Notes: a model not told the origin generated them from the letters alone. 10,394 bases of DNA from Candidatus Nitrosopumilus sp. (GCA_011055585.1 DRGT01000033.1:1-10394), one strand, 5' to 3'; numbered from the stretch's first letter, positions 1-7,218 are shown. A program made the numbers and translations.

Positions 1-75
1 GGAGCACTTTATGAGATGAATAAATTAACAAGAAACCAAAACTCTCTTGAAGATTTTGCTAACGGATATTTGTAA
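1..75 (+). CDS. C-terminal fragment of an unidentified protein (5' truncated)
   Basis: An open frame runs from the first base to a TAA at 73-75 and encodes 24 residues beginning GALYEMNKLTRNQNS and ending NGYL. The composition (Tyr, Asn, Phe, an acidic patch near the end) looks like a soluble protein tail. The stop lies 4 bp from the stop of the opposing gene, matching the tight tail-to-tail spacing at the other convergent junctions here. The fragment is too short for a family call, and the gene body lies outside the window. Confidence 0.6.
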   Translation, partial: GALYEMNKLTRNQNSLEDFANGYL

Positions 76-79
76 TCAA

Positions 80-454
80 CTAAGATTCTGATTCAATAGA
101 AAATGTTCCAATGTATTGTTGACACTGGGAGCTTGTAATGTCTTTGTTAGCTCGACATTCCTCAAAAATTGCAGATTGTACATAAGTTTTGAACAAATAG
201 CAATCAGAACTCTCTAGGTCTTGATTTGCAATACATTCTTCAGCTTTAATGAAAACCATATATTTTTCACAACCCTCATCAACAAAATCATTTGCTTTGC
301 ATTCCTCGAAATTTGCAGTTTTCGTTCTCTGAATAGTATCAGCAAATAGAACATCACTACCAATTGCAAGAGCAATTAATCCAATTGCTACAAGAGATAC
401 TGAAACTAGAATCATCCCATAACCAACTTTGGCGAGATTGTGAGGCTCTTTCAA
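80..454 (-). CDS. Membrane-anchored protein with three cysteine-pair repeats
   Basis: This 124-residue protein has a short Lys-containing N-terminus, one hydrophobic segment at about residues 12-33, and an exported acidic domain. The domain holds three repeats of the form E-E-C-x-A-N then Cys 10-11 residues later. The cysteines are at 52/62, 74/85 and 100/111, with no others, which suggests three disulfide hairpins outside the cell. Repeat starts are 22 and 26 residues apart. The start is TTG at 454. There is no Shine-Dalgarno sequence, but an AT-rich box at 478-488 is centred about 28 nt upstream, fitting a leaderless mRNA. An ATG at residue 14 would cut into the membrane segment and is less likely. 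I do not recognise the family. A structural or metal/redox role at the cell surface is inference only. Confidence 0.75.
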   Translation of the reverse strand: MKEPHNLAKVGYGMILVSVSLVAIGLIALAIGSDVLFADTIQRTKTANFEECKANDFVDEGCEKYMVFIKAEECIANQDLESSDCYLFKTYVQSAIFEECRANKDITSSQCQQYIGTFSIESES

Positions 455-477
455 TTAGCGACACTCTTCTATTGTGG

Positions 478-488
478 CATTTATTCTT
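478..488 (-). promoter_or_regulatory. TATA-like box for the Cys-repeat membrane protein
   Basis: On the minus strand this reads AAGAATAAATG, centred about 28 nt upstream of the TTG start at 454. That is the spacing expected for an archaeal TATA box on a leaderless transcript. Confidence 0.4.
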
Positions 489-530
489 TTCAAGCCAAAA
501 ATCCGATCCAAATTAGCATTATCTCAAAAA

Positions 531-540
531 TTTCCGGAAA
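531..540. other. 10-bp perfect palindrome in a divergent intergenic region
   Basis: TTTCCGGAAA is self-complementary and sits in the 118-bp space between two divergent genes, 32 bp before the TTG start at 573. It could be a small operator. A 10-bp AT-flanked palindrome can also occur by chance, so this is weak. Confidence 0.25.
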
Positions 541-572
541 AAAGAAAAGCTAGTTTTACACAAACTTGATGC

Positions 573-902
573 TTGACAATACAAATTCTACATTATGAGT
601 TCCTTGGACCAATTAAGCTTTCAGAATGGGGACCTCCAATGAAAGAGGTTGTTTACATTATACTTGAAAGAGATAAAGACAAATTCAATATTCTATATGT
701 TGATCAATCAGACAAAACTGAGGAAAAAGATTTTTTCATAAAAAATGAGAAATTTAAATGTTGGATTTCTCATGCACGCTTTGAAAATAATCTGTACCTA
801 TCAATTCTGCCAATGTGGAAGTCTGACAAAAAAGAAAGAGAAAGAATAGTCTACAAAACTATTTCAAAATATAATCCAATATGTAACCGGAAAAACGAAT
901 AG
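573..902 (+). CDS. Small conserved-looking protein with faint GIY-YIG-like layout
   Basis: This 109-residue soluble protein is read from TTG at 573. An in-frame TGA at 567-569 limits upstream extension, and the next ATG is only at residue 23. The N-terminus LHYEFLGPIKLSEWGPP reads as a structured motif. It is followed by VVYIIL (26-31) and ILYVDQS (40-46), and near the end by KYNPICN (99-105). A first strand 'VY', a second strand 'LYV' and a terminal 'kyNP..N' are the order seen in GIY-YIG nuclease domains. The catalytic Arg/Glu pattern is not convincing, however, so nuclease activity should not be assumed. No strong TATA box is seen upstream. It may be transcribed in tandem with the zinc ribbon gene downstream, though that gene has its own TATA-like box. 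Confidence 0.65.
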   Translation: MTIQILHYEFLGPIKLSEWGPPMKEVVYIILERDKDKFNILYVDQSDKTEEKDFFIKNEKFKCWISHARFENNLYLSILPMWKSDKKERERIVYKTISKYNPICNRKNE

Positions 903-906
903 TAAT

Positions 907-917
907 CTTATTTTATC
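907..917 (+). promoter_or_regulatory. TATA-like box for the 36-residue zinc ribbon gene
   Basis: The AT-rich stretch CTTATTTTATC is centred at 912, exactly 26 nt before the ATG at 938. It overlaps the region just after the stop of the preceding gene and supports independent leaderless transcription. Confidence 0.5.
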
Positions 918-937
918 ATGACCTCTAAATAAAGTTC

Positions 938-1048
938 ATGAAGTGTGCTTGTTGTGGCTCTGAAATGAAAGTTGAAAAAGAATTAGAAAATTCTGTATTA
1001 ATGAAATGTGTTGAATGCGGTCTAAGTGACACTAGACTAAAATCATGA
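938..1048 (+). CDS. 36-residue zinc ribbon microprotein
   Basis: ATG at 938 to TGA at 1046-1048 encodes 36 residues. Two cysteine knuckles are visible: C3/C5/C6 in MKCACCGSEM, and C24 and C27 in MKCVECGLSD. Together they give a CxxC...CxxC four-cysteine zinc ribbon with 17 residues between the pairs. A centred TATA-like box 26 nt upstream supports the start. The stop abuts the stop of the opposing gene in the hexamer TCATGA (1043-1048). Small archaeal zinc ribbons often bind nucleic acid or act as subunits of larger machines, but nothing here identifies the partner. The gene is shorter than most ORF finders' length cut-offs. Confidence 0.7.
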   Translation: MKCACCGSEMKVEKELENSVLMKCVECGLSDTRLKS

Positions 1049-1276
1049 CCTGATTTTATTTTGTGTTTCAAATAATTGCAAAGTAAGCAAATCAATTGCC
1101 TTTTTCAAGTGTTCAAATTCATTTATTGTATGAACCTGTCCTTCAACAAGTGCTCTTAACACCTTGACTACACCTTTTTGGTATTCCCCAGAAGCAACAA
1201 CCTCAAGTGCATTAATCTTTGATAACATAATATCAAGATCTTTTTTCATTTCATCTGCATGAGATTGCTTTTTCAT
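1043..1276 (-). CDS. Small helical protein of unknown function
   Basis: This 77-residue protein, rich in Lys, Glu, Leu and Val, has no cysteines and no membrane segment. Heptad-like hydrophobic spacing in residues 10-30 and 45-75 suggests a helical hairpin or coiled coil, possibly an oligomeric adaptor. ATG at 1276 is preceded at 1298-1305 by a TATA-like sequence centred about 26 nt upstream, so the mRNA is probably leaderless. Its stop overlaps the end of the convergent zinc ribbon gene. I do not recognise the family. Confidence 0.7.
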   Translation of the reverse strand: MKKQSHADEMKKDLDIMLSKINALEVVASGEYQKGVVKVLRALVEGQVHTINEFEHLKKAIDLLTLQLFETQNKIRS

Positions 1277-1297
1277 GAGAGTAGACCATTCACGTTA

Positions 1298-1305
1298 GTA
1301 TATGA
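1298..1305 (-). promoter_or_regulatory. TATA-like box for the 77-residue helical protein
   Basis: The minus strand reads TCATATAC here, centred about 26 nt upstream of the ATG at 1276. This is standard spacing for a leaderless archaeal promoter. Confidence 0.45.
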
Positions 1306-1316
1306 ATTATTGATTT

Positions 1317-1469
1317 TTACAAAAGGTCTTCATCGATTTGTTTTATGGCATCCAAGTATTGCTGACAGGTACATCCTGGAATTTGACACTTTCCTACCTT
1401 TAAGAGAGAATCATTAGTGTCTGAAGGCATATGGGCTTGATCAGTATGATGACATCTTATGCAATTCAC
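1317..1469 (-). CDS. 50-residue Cys/His-rich probable zinc protein
   Basis: The frame from GTG at 1469 to TAA at 1317-1319 encodes MNCIRCHHTDQAH, a short linker, then KCQIPGCTCQQYLD and an acidic end IDEDLL. Potential ligands are C3, C6, H7, H8, H13, C28, C33 and C35. That is enough for one or two zinc sites or another metal site. An upstream in-frame GTG at 1484 is possible. The 1469 start is preferred because it places the first CxxC at residue 3 and has a TATA-like TTAAATAAAA at 1489-1498, about 25 nt upstream. The sequence resembles small zinc proteins I associate with ammonia-oxidising archaea, but I cannot name the family. It sits 25 bp downstream of the alcohol dehydrogenase stop codon. 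Confidence 0.75.
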   Translation of the reverse strand: MNCIRCHHTDQAHMPSDTNDSLLKVGKCQIPGCTCQQYLDAIKQIDEDLL

Positions 1470-1488
1470 AATTGAAAAAATCACAATC

Positions 1489-1498
1489 TTTTATTTAA
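1489..1498 (-). promoter_or_regulatory. TATA-like box overlapping the alcohol dehydrogenase stop
   Basis: TTAAATAAAA on the minus strand includes the TAA stop of the alcohol dehydrogenase and lies about 25 nt upstream of the GTG at 1469. The small Cys/His gene can therefore have its own transcript despite following the dehydrogenase on the same strand. Confidence 0.5.
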
Positions 1499-2529
1499 GG
1501 AATAAGAACTGCTCTTGCATCAATTTCAGAATTTTTTAGCTTTAGTAGAACTTCGTTGGCTTGATCCAATGGATAAGCTTCTGAAACAACCTCTAGTTTG
1601 TTTTGATCTACTATTCTTATCACATCTTCCATGTCTTTTCTAGATCCAATGAGTGTTCCACGAATTGTTTTTTCTTCAAAAGCTAAGAAGGAAGAAATTT
1701 TTCCAACCGTACCAATCACAACTAGCCCTCCTTTTTTGATCGCCTTTATTGCAGTATCTGTAACATCATCAGCTGGTGCAAAAACAATTGCTGCATCAAG
1801 CAAGCCATGTTTATTTTTTAATTCCTCTAGAAATTTTTCTTGATTTGAAGTATATTGTATAACATCTGTAGCTCCGAGTCTTTTTGCAACATCAAGATGT
1901 TTCTGGTTTCTTGATATGGCAATAACTTCACAGCCTTCTAGTTTTGCAAACTCTATTGCCATGTGTCCTACACCGCCAATTCCAAAGACTGCAACTTTTT
2001 TGTGAGTTGCAGGCTCTGCTGCTTTGACAGCCTTGTAGGCTGTAATTCCTGCACAAAACAATGGAGCTGCATATTCAGGTTTCATTGAATCTGGAACTTT
2101 TGTTGCAAAGTCTTCTGATACGTTGATGTACTCTGCATATCCTCCTCTTAATGATTCTCCAGTGACTTCCATTTTTTCACAAAGCTGTTCTTTTCCTTCT
2201 TTGCAGTATTGGCATTCCATACAAGAGCTAAGCAATGGTGAGATGCCAGCTTTGTCACCAACTTTGAACTTTGTAACATCTTTTCCAACCTCTACAACCT
2301 TTCCAACAACTTCATGTCCTGGAACTGTTGGCAGCGTTGGAGGAATTCCAAGGTCTTGCCAATCTCCTTCTATTCCATGAAGCTGGGAATGGCATACACC
2401 ACATCCTTCAATTTTGAGTAGAATTTCATGTGAATTTTGAATTTGATGCTTGTCAATCTCAGTTAATTTCAAAGGTTTAGTCTCAATTGGTGCGCAACCA
2501 GAGAGAACCATAGCACGCATTTTTTCCAT
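1495..2529 (-). CDS. Zinc-dependent alcohol dehydrogenase (MDR family)
   Basis: This 344-residue protein is full length for the medium-chain dehydrogenase/reductase family. It would interconvert an alcohol and an aldehyde or ketone with a nicotinamide cofactor in the cytoplasm. The GroES-like catalytic half carries C46 in GCGVCHSQ, H72-E73 in PGHE and C159 in LFCAG as catalytic zinc ligands. C103, C106, C109 and C117 form the structural zinc lobe. The Rossmann half shows GIGGVGH at 183-189. The next strand ends in S206-R207 instead of an acidic residue, which favours NADP(H) over NAD (inference). The substrate cannot be read from the sequence. The start is ATG at 2529, with a second ATG at residue 4. 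A TATA-like box at 2551-2559 is centred 26 nt upstream of the first. Confidence 0.95.
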   Translation of the reverse strand: MEKMRAMVLSGCAPIETKPLKLTEIDKHQIQNSHEILLKIEGCGVCHSQLHGIEGDWQDLGIPPTLPTVPGHEVVGKVVEVGKDVTKFKVGDKAGISPLLSSCMECQYCKEGKEQLCEKMEVTGESLRGGYAEYINVSEDFATKVPDSMKPEYAAPLFCAGITAYKAVKAAEPATHKKVAVFGIGGVGHMAIEFAKLEGCEVIAISRNQKHLDVAKRLGATDVIQYTSNQEKFLEELKNKHGLLDAAIVFAPADDVTDTAIKAIKKGGLVVIGTVGKISSFLAFEEKTIRGTLIGSRKDMEDVIRIVDQNKLEVVSEAYPLDQANEVLLKLKNSEIDARAVLIP

Positions 2530-2550
2530 ATCATGTTCAATTTTAATGGA

Positions 2551-2559
2551 AATTTTAAG
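2551..2559 (-). promoter_or_regulatory. TATA-like box for the alcohol dehydrogenase
   Basis: The minus strand reads CTTAAAATT, centred 26 nt upstream of the ATG at 2529. It supports residue 1 over the nearby internal ATG. It sits in the 74-bp divergent space shared with the gene at 2604. Confidence 0.5.
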
Positions 2560-2572
2560 ATTCGCTCATAAG

Positions 2573-2582
2573 AAAAATAAAG
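2573..2582 (+). promoter_or_regulatory. TATA-like box for the Lys/Glu-rich small protein
   Basis: AAAAATAAAG is centred 26 nt before the GTG at 2604. It is back to back with the dehydrogenase promoter. Confidence 0.45.
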
Positions 2583-2603
2583 ATCAGACTTGACTCACAT
2601 TTA

Positions 2604-2846
2604 GTGTCTAAAAAAATTACCAAAGAAGACCGTGAACGAGTAGAGTTTCTTCAAATTATCTCAAGCTCAAAAAAAGCCTTCAAAAATCTTTCATTAGAAC
2701 AATTAGAACGATTACGAGAATTAGTTGAAAAAAAAGATTACAGTCATAACAAAAAGGCCCATAAATCCAAAGTGAAATTACTTTCAAAAATCACTGTAAG
2801 AATTTATGAATTAAAGGATGAGAAAAAATACTCTAAAACAGATTAA
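2604..2846 (+). CDS. Lys/Glu-rich small helical protein of unknown function
   Basis: This 80-residue, strongly charged protein (many Lys and Glu) is predicted all-helical, with SLEQLERLRELVEKK as a clear amphipathic helix. There are no cysteines, membrane segments or recognisable domain. Start GTG at 2604 has no Shine-Dalgarno sequence but a TATA-like box at leaderless spacing. It precedes the DUF255 gene by 30 bp on the same strand and may be partly co-transcribed with it. A basic, nucleic-acid-associated role is possible from composition only. Confidence 0.7.
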   Translation: MSKKITKEDRERVEFLQIISSSKKAFKNLSLEQLERLRELVEKKDYSHNKKAHKSKVKLLSKITVRIYELKDEKKYSKTD

Positions 2847-2847
2847 G

Positions 2848-2856
2848 TACAAATAA
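2848..2856 (+). promoter_or_regulatory. Possible TATA-like box for the DUF255 gene
   Basis: TACAAATAA is centred about 25 nt before the GTG at 2877, inside the 30-bp gap after the preceding gene. It suggests a separate leaderless start, but the match is weaker than others in the window. Confidence 0.3.
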
Positions 2857-2876
2857 CAATAAAGATCTATCATTTT

Positions 2877-4907
2877 GTGGCTGAAAATAATCTCATTAAC
2901 GAAACTAGTCCATACTTACTCCAGCATGCTCAAAATCCTGTACAATGGCATGGATGGAATGAAGAAACATTAGCAAAAGCAAAACAAGAAAACAAACCAA
3001 TCTTTCTTAGCATTGGGTATAGTTCTTGTCATTGGTGTCATGTTATGGCACATGAATCCTTTGAGAGCCAAGAGATTGCCAAAGTTATGAATGAGAATTT
3101 TATTAATATCAAAGTAGACAGAGAAGAACGACCTGACATTGATGACATTTATCAAAAAGTTTGCCAGATTGCGACCGGTCAAGGTGGTTGGCCGCTTAGT
3201 GTATTTCTAACTCCTGATCAAAAACCATTCTATGTTGGAACATACTTTCCAATCTTGGATTCTTCTGGACGACCTGGTTTTGGTAGTTTATTAAAACAAC
3301 TTTCTCAAACTTGGAAAGAAAAGCCTAAAGACATTGAAATGGCTGCAGAAAATTTCTTACAAACTCTGCAAAAAACTGAAACTGTAAAAACACATTCAAA
3401 GCTTGAAAAATCAATTCTCGATGAAGCCGCTGTAAACTTACTTCAGATGGCTGATCAAAACTTTGGTGGCTTTGGTCAGGCACCAAAATTCCCAAATGCT
3501 GCCAATATTTCGTTCATGTTTCGCTACTCTAAACTATCCGGCATCTCAAAATTCAATGAATTTGCATTAAAGACTCTGAAAAGAATGGCAAAAGGTGGAA
3601 TATTTGATCAAATTGGTGGTGGATTTCACAGATACTCTACTGATACAATGTGGCTTGTACCTCACTTTGAAAAAATGTTGTATGATAATGCATTAATTCC
3701 AATTAATTATGTTGAGGCTTATCAAATTACAAAAGATGATTTCTATCTTGATGTGCTCAGAAAAACTTTGGATTATGTTTTACGGGAGATGACATCAAAA
3801 GAGGGTGGATTTTACTCTGCCCAAGATGCAGATTCTGAAGGAGAGGAAGGCAAATTCTATGTTTGGAAGAAAAGTGAAATCAAAGAAATTTTGGGAAAAG
3901 ACGCAGATACATTTTGCCTATTCTATGACGTAACCGATGGCGGAAATTGGGAGGGAAAATCAATTCTGTGTAATAATGTTAATCTGTCTTCTGTTGCATT
4001 TCAAGCCGGAATTTCAGAAGATCAGCTACGACAAAATTTGGATTCAAATACTAAAAAACTGCTTGGTGTTCGCTCAAGAAGAATTGCACCTGGCTTAGAT
4101 GATAAAGTTCTGACTTCATGGAATGCATTAATGATTACTGCATTTGCAAAAGGTTATCGTGTAACAAATGAGAAAAAATATCTTGACGCAGCTGAAAAAT
4201 GCATTGACTTTATTGAAAACAATCTGGTTAAGGATGGAAAATTATTACGAACATACAAGGATGGAAAAGCAAAGCTTCAGGGCTATCTTGAAGACTATTC
4301 ATATTTTGGAGTATCGCTTTTAGATGTTTTTGAAATAAATCCAGAATTAAAATTTCTTGAACGAGCACAAGAGATTGCAAATTATTTGGTTGAGCATTTC
4401 TGGGATTCTGAAACAAATTCGTTTTACATGACAGCAGATGATCATGAGAAACTCATTATCAGACCAAAAAGTAACTATGATCTTTCTCTTCCCTCTGGAA
4501 ATTCAGTTGCTGCAAACCTTCTTCTAAGGCTATTTCACCTAACTCAAGACAAAAAATTCTTGGAAATTTCCACAAAAATTATGGAAAACCAGGCTCAAAT
4601 GGCTGCAGAAAATCCATTTGGATTTGGTCATTTACTGAATACAGTTTTCATGTATTTGCAAAAACCAAGAGAGATTACGGTATTGAATTCAAAAAATAAA
4701 GAGATTGTAGATTCATTAACAAACAGATTCATGCCAGAATCAATTCTTGTTACTGTAAAAAATGAAAATCAATTAAACAACCTTTCAAAGCTTCCATTCT
4801 TTGAAGGAAAACAATTCCAAAATGATAAAACTAGAGTCTTTGTTTGTAAGGACTTTACTTGTTCGTTACCATTAGAAACTATATTGGAAATCGAAAAACA
4901 TCTTTGA
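2877..4907 (+). CDS. DUF255 thioredoxin-domain protein (YyaL/SPATA20 family)
   Basis: This 676-residue protein is close to the usual length of bacterial and archaeal YyaL-type proteins. The N-terminal thioredoxin-like domain begins with the family signature [17 protein letters not shown] (8-24). It carries CHWC at 51-54, VDREERPD at 80-87 and GGWP at 103-106, where Pro106 is the expected cis-proline position. The remaining roughly 500 residues resemble an alpha/alpha barrel of the six-hairpin glycosidase type, with [20 protein letters not shown] and [10 protein letters not shown] segments. Biochemical function is not settled for the family, and a redox or sugar-related role is often suggested. 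Start is GTG at 2877. No signal peptide is seen, so it should be cytoplasmic. Its TGA directly abuts the PurE stop. Confidence 0.95.
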   Translation: MAENNLINETSPYLLQHAQNPVQWHGWNEETLAKAKQENKPIFLSIGYSSCHWCHVMAHESFESQEIAKVMNENFINIKVDREERPDIDDIYQKVCQIATGQGGWPLSVFLTPDQKPFYVGTYFPILDSSGRPGFGSLLKQLSQTWKEKPKDIEMAAENFLQTLQKTETVKTHSKLEKSILDEAAVNLLQMADQNFGGFGQAPKFPNAANISFMFRYSKLSGISKFNEFALKTLKRMAKGGIFDQIGGGFHRYSTDTMWLVPHFEKMLYDNALIPINYVEAYQITKDDFYLDVLRKTLDYVLREMTSKEGGFYSAQDADSEGEEGKFYVWKKSEIKEILGKDADTFCLFYDVTDGGNWEGKSILCNNVNLSSVAFQAGISEDQLRQNLDSNTKKLLGVRSRRIAPGLDDKVLTSWNALMITAFAKGYRVTNEKKYLDAAEKCIDFIENNLVKDGKLLRTYKDGKAKLQGYLEDYSYFGVSLLDVFEINPELKFLERAQEIANYLVEHFWDSETNSFYMTADDHEKLIIRPKSNYDLSLPSGNSVAANLLLRLFHLTQDKKFLEISTKIMENQAQMAAENPFGFGHLLNTVFMYLQKPREITVLNSKNKEIVDSLTNRFMPESILVTVKNENQLNNLSKLPFFEGKQFQNDKTRVFVCKDFTCSLPLETILEIEKHL

Positions 4908-5483
4908 TTATTTGAATTTCTTTTTAACGAACTTTTTTAGTCCGTGCTTTCTTAGTAGCTCTGATTCTTTTAAGACGGACTCATGTTGTTTTGATTTATG
5001 ACGTTTTAGTTTCTTTTTCAAATCATCAAATTCATTAGCCAAGATTTTCATTGCATAAATTCCTGCATTTGCTGACTTGTTAACGCCTACAGTTACCACT
5101 GGAGAACCTGTTGGCATTTCAGAAATTGATAACAGTGAATCTAATCCGCCAAATGCTGAAAATTTTACCTTGTCTGATTTTTTGTCTTGTTTGTCGTTAT
5201 ACACCATAATTGGAACTCCAATTACAGGAATTACGGTGTAAGCTGCGATCATTCCAGGTAGATGTGCAGCTCCTCCTGCTCCCGCGATAATTACTCTGAA
5301 TTTGTTTTTTTCAGCATGTTTAGCATATTCTTCTAATCTTGTTGGCGTTCTGTGTGCAGAAATTATTTGATCTTCGTGTTTTACTTTAAATTCATCTAAA
5401 ATTTTAGCAGCTTCATGCATTATTCTGCTGTCAGAGCTTGAACCCATGATAATTCCTACAAGTGGTTTTTTCGTAAAACTCAC
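4908..5483 (-). CDS. purE: N5-carboxyaminoimidazole ribonucleotide mutase (PurE)
   Basis: PurE converts N5-CAIR to CAIR in de novo purine synthesis. Numbered from GTG at 5483 (191 residues), the sequence has GSSSD at 14-18, SAHRTP at 42-47 with the expected catalytic His44, AGAGGAAHLPGM at 67-78 and GLDSLLS at 113-119. Two features are unusual. There is a charged insert of roughly 13 residues between GVP (89-91) and GLDSLLS, and a Lys-rich C-terminal extension of about 39 residues. The usual Trp after the GSxSD motif is replaced (Ser-Arg). A longer frame from TTG at 5498 exists. The 5483 start is preferred because CTATATAG at 5507-5514 lies 27 nt upstream and because homologues begin just before the KPLVGIIMG strand. 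No purK is adjacent. Confidence 0.93.
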   Translation of the reverse strand: MSFTKKPLVGIIMGSSSDSRIMHEAAKILDEFKVKHEDQIISAHRTPTRLEEYAKHAEKNKFRVIIAGAGGAAHLPGMIAAYTVIPVIGVPIMVYNDKQDKKSDKVKFSAFGGLDSLLSISEMPTGSPVVTVGVNKSANAGIYAMKILANEFDDLKKKLKRHKSKQHESVLKESELLRKHGLKKFVKKKFK

Positions 5484-5506
5484 GTATTTCAAAAACAAAA
5501 TGATCG

Positions 5507-5527
5507 CTATATAGTTTCATATAGTTT
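5507..5527. promoter_or_regulatory. Duplicated TATA element in the purE/DUF47 divergent region
   Basis: The 9-bp motif ATATAGTTT occurs twice, at 5509-5517 and 5519-5527, with 10-bp period. Read on the minus strand, the proximal copy (CTATATAG, 5507-5514) is 27 nt from the GTG at 5483. The distal copy is 24 nt from the alternative TTG at 5498. The arrangement could give two staggered purE start sites. Confidence 0.45.
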
Positions 5528-5539
5528 ATGCAGGACAGT

Positions 5540-5547
5540 CTTTAATC
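5540..5547 (+). promoter_or_regulatory. TATA-like box for the phosphate uptake operon
   Basis: CTTTAATC is centred about 25 nt before the ATG at 5569, fitting a leaderless transcript for the DUF47-Pit pair. Confidence 0.35.
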
Positions 5548-5568
5548 CAGTTAATCATCTCCACAACT

Positions 5569-6201
5569 ATGGGACAATGGCTGTCTTGGGTAAAGTCAAA
5601 TGAAAAAGAAATTCTTGCAATTTTAGATAATCTCGCCAAAAAGGCAGTTGTAACTTCAGAAGAATTAGTTGAATTGTTCTCCCATATTGAAAATGTAAAC
5701 GAGTATCATGCCAAAATTAAAACTTTTGAACGTGAAGCTGATCTTTTAACCCGCTCTGTTTTTGCTGAATTAAATAAAACATTCATCACTCCTTTTGATA
5801 GAGAAGACATACAAAGAATTGCATCTAAAACTGATGACGTTATTGATTTCATTGAAGGAGTTTCAGGAAGAACTGTAAGTTATCACATTACTACTACGCC
5901 TCCATACATGTTAGAAATTTCAAAGGAACTCGCCAAAGCCACAAAAGAGATTGAATATATGATTTCAAAACTAGGTCATGTAAAAGGAAATTCTGACATT
6001 ATTAATCACTGTAGAACTACAAGTGACATTGAACATGCAATTGACGATTTATATCGAAAAGCTGTAGGACAGATGTTTGAAACAAATGATGCTATAACCA
6101 TAATCAAATACAAAGATATCTATGAAGCAATTGAAACTGCATCAGATAGATGCGTTGATGTTGCAGATGTAATCGAAGATATCGTTTTGAAATACGCCTA
6201 G
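5569..6201 (+). CDS. DUF47 (PhoU-like) Pit accessory protein
   Basis: This 210-residue all-helical cytoplasmic protein has the DUF47 pattern: FEREADLLTRSVFAELNKTF then ITPFDREDI at about residues 53-81, and a closing KYKDIYEAIETASDRC helix. DUF47 proteins are PhoU-like helical bundles commonly encoded next to Pit phosphate transporters and are thought to modulate them. This protein is followed 8 bp later by a Pit gene, so the pair is one operon. Full length for the family. Start ATG at 5569. The link of DUF47 to Pit control is family knowledge; phosphate-dependent regulation here is inference. Confidence 0.93.
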   Translation: MGQWLSWVKSNEKEILAILDNLAKKAVVTSEELVELFSHIENVNEYHAKIKTFEREADLLTRSVFAELNKTFITPFDREDIQRIASKTDDVIDFIEGVSGRTVSYHITTTPPYMLEISKELAKATKEIEYMISKLGHVKGNSDIINHCRTTSDIEHAIDDLYRKAVGQMFETNDAITIIKYKDIYEAIETASDRCVDVADVIEDIVLKYA

Positions 6202-6209
6202 GTTTTTTT

Positions 6210-7214
6210 ATGTACGAATTAGCAATTGTTGCAATAATCATAGCCTTGATATTTGATTTTGTTAACGGTTTTAACGATGCAGCAAACTCTGTTGCAACAG
6301 TAATCGGCACAAGAGTACTAAAACCTGTTCAGGCAGTAACACTTTCTGCAGCAGCAAACTTCATTGGACCATTTGTATTTGGTGTAGCTGTATCACTAAC
6401 AATAGCTAAAGGAATTGTTAGTCCAGAGGACATTACTGTTTACATGATTCTTGGTGGTTTAGCAGGTGCAATCACGTGGAGTGTAATATGTACAATGTTA
6501 GGATTGCCAATTTCAAATAGCCACTCTTTAATTGGCGGAATTTTAGGAGCTGGAATTGCAGGACTTGGTTTTGAAAAATTAGTTCTTGATGGTTTGTCCA
6601 AAGTTTTGTTAGGAATTATAGTCTCTCCTATTGGTGGAGTGATTATTGGATTTCTTTTTGCTGGCGCAATTATAACTTTCTTTGCTACCCGTCGACCTCA
6701 AACTGTAAACAAAACTTTTGGCAGGTTGCAATTAATTTCATCAGCCTGGTTCGCTATAACCCACGGTGCAAATGATGGTCAAAAGGTAATGGGAGTTATT
6801 GTTCTTATTCTGGTTGCTGAAGGTCTAATTGCTTCTGAAGAATTGGATTCTGATTTTCAAATGCCAATATGGATAATCTTTGCAGCTGCTAGCGCAATTG
6901 GTCTTGGAACCTTCTTTGGAGGATACAAAGTAATTCGAACTCTTGGTCTAAGAGTTTCAAGGCTTAAACCATATCAAGGATTTGCAGCAGAAACGGGAGG
7001 AGGAATAATTCTTGCAGTCTTTGCAACATTGGGAATTCCTGCAAGCACAACTCATGCAATCACTGGTTCAATAATGGGAGCAGGTGCTGTTAGAAGAAAA
7101 TTTGCTGTTCGATGGAAGGTAGGAAGACAAATTGTCTTTGCTTGGTTGATTACTATTCCAGGTAGTGCAGGAATAGCTTTTCTAAGTACAAAAATAATTG
7201 AACTATTCGTATAG
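6210..7214 (+). CDS. pit: Pit-family inorganic phosphate transporter
   Basis: This 334-residue integral membrane protein of the PiT family takes up phosphate (or metal-phosphate) with a cation. The family's internal duplication is visible. GFNDAAN (20-26) pairs with HGANDGQKVMG (185-195), and LPISNSH (99-105) pairs with IPASTTH (276-282). Each half has several hydrophobic spans. The length fits the shorter archaeal members. The coupling ion (H+ or Na+) cannot be told from sequence here. ATG at 6210 follows the DUF47 stop by 8 bp through a T-rich spacer with no Shine-Dalgarno sequence. The TAG is 4 bp from the stop of the convergent gene. Confidence 0.95.
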   Translation: MYELAIVAIIIALIFDFVNGFNDAANSVATVIGTRVLKPVQAVTLSAAANFIGPFVFGVAVSLTIAKGIVSPEDITVYMILGGLAGAITWSVICTMLGLPISNSHSLIGGILGAGIAGLGFEKLVLDGLSKVLLGIIVSPIGGVIIGFLFAGAIITFFATRRPQTVNKTFGRLQLISSAWFAITHGANDGQKVMGVIVLILVAEGLIASEELDSDFQMPIWIIFAAASAIGLGTFFGGYKVIRTLGLRVSRLKPYQGFAAETGGGIILAVFATLGIPASTTHAITGSIMGAGAVRRKFAVRWKVGRQIVFAWLITIPGSAGIAFLSTKIIELFV

Positions 7215-7218
7215 TATT

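Noticed and set aside
1631..2380. Two + strand ORFs inside the alcohol dehydrogenase
   Set aside because: They are antisense shadows of a gene with all zinc and Rossmann motifs intact.
2970..4416. Two - strand ORFs within the DUF255 gene
   Set aside because: They are antisense shadows with no recognisable features inside a well-supported gene.
4908..5483. A fused PurE-PurK or class II PurE
   Set aside because: The C-terminal extension is only about 39 Lys-rich residues with no ATP-grasp motif, and the core motifs match class I PurE.
6104..6310. 68-residue - strand ORF across the DUF47-Pit junction
   Set aside because: It is antisense to two clear genes and has no motif.
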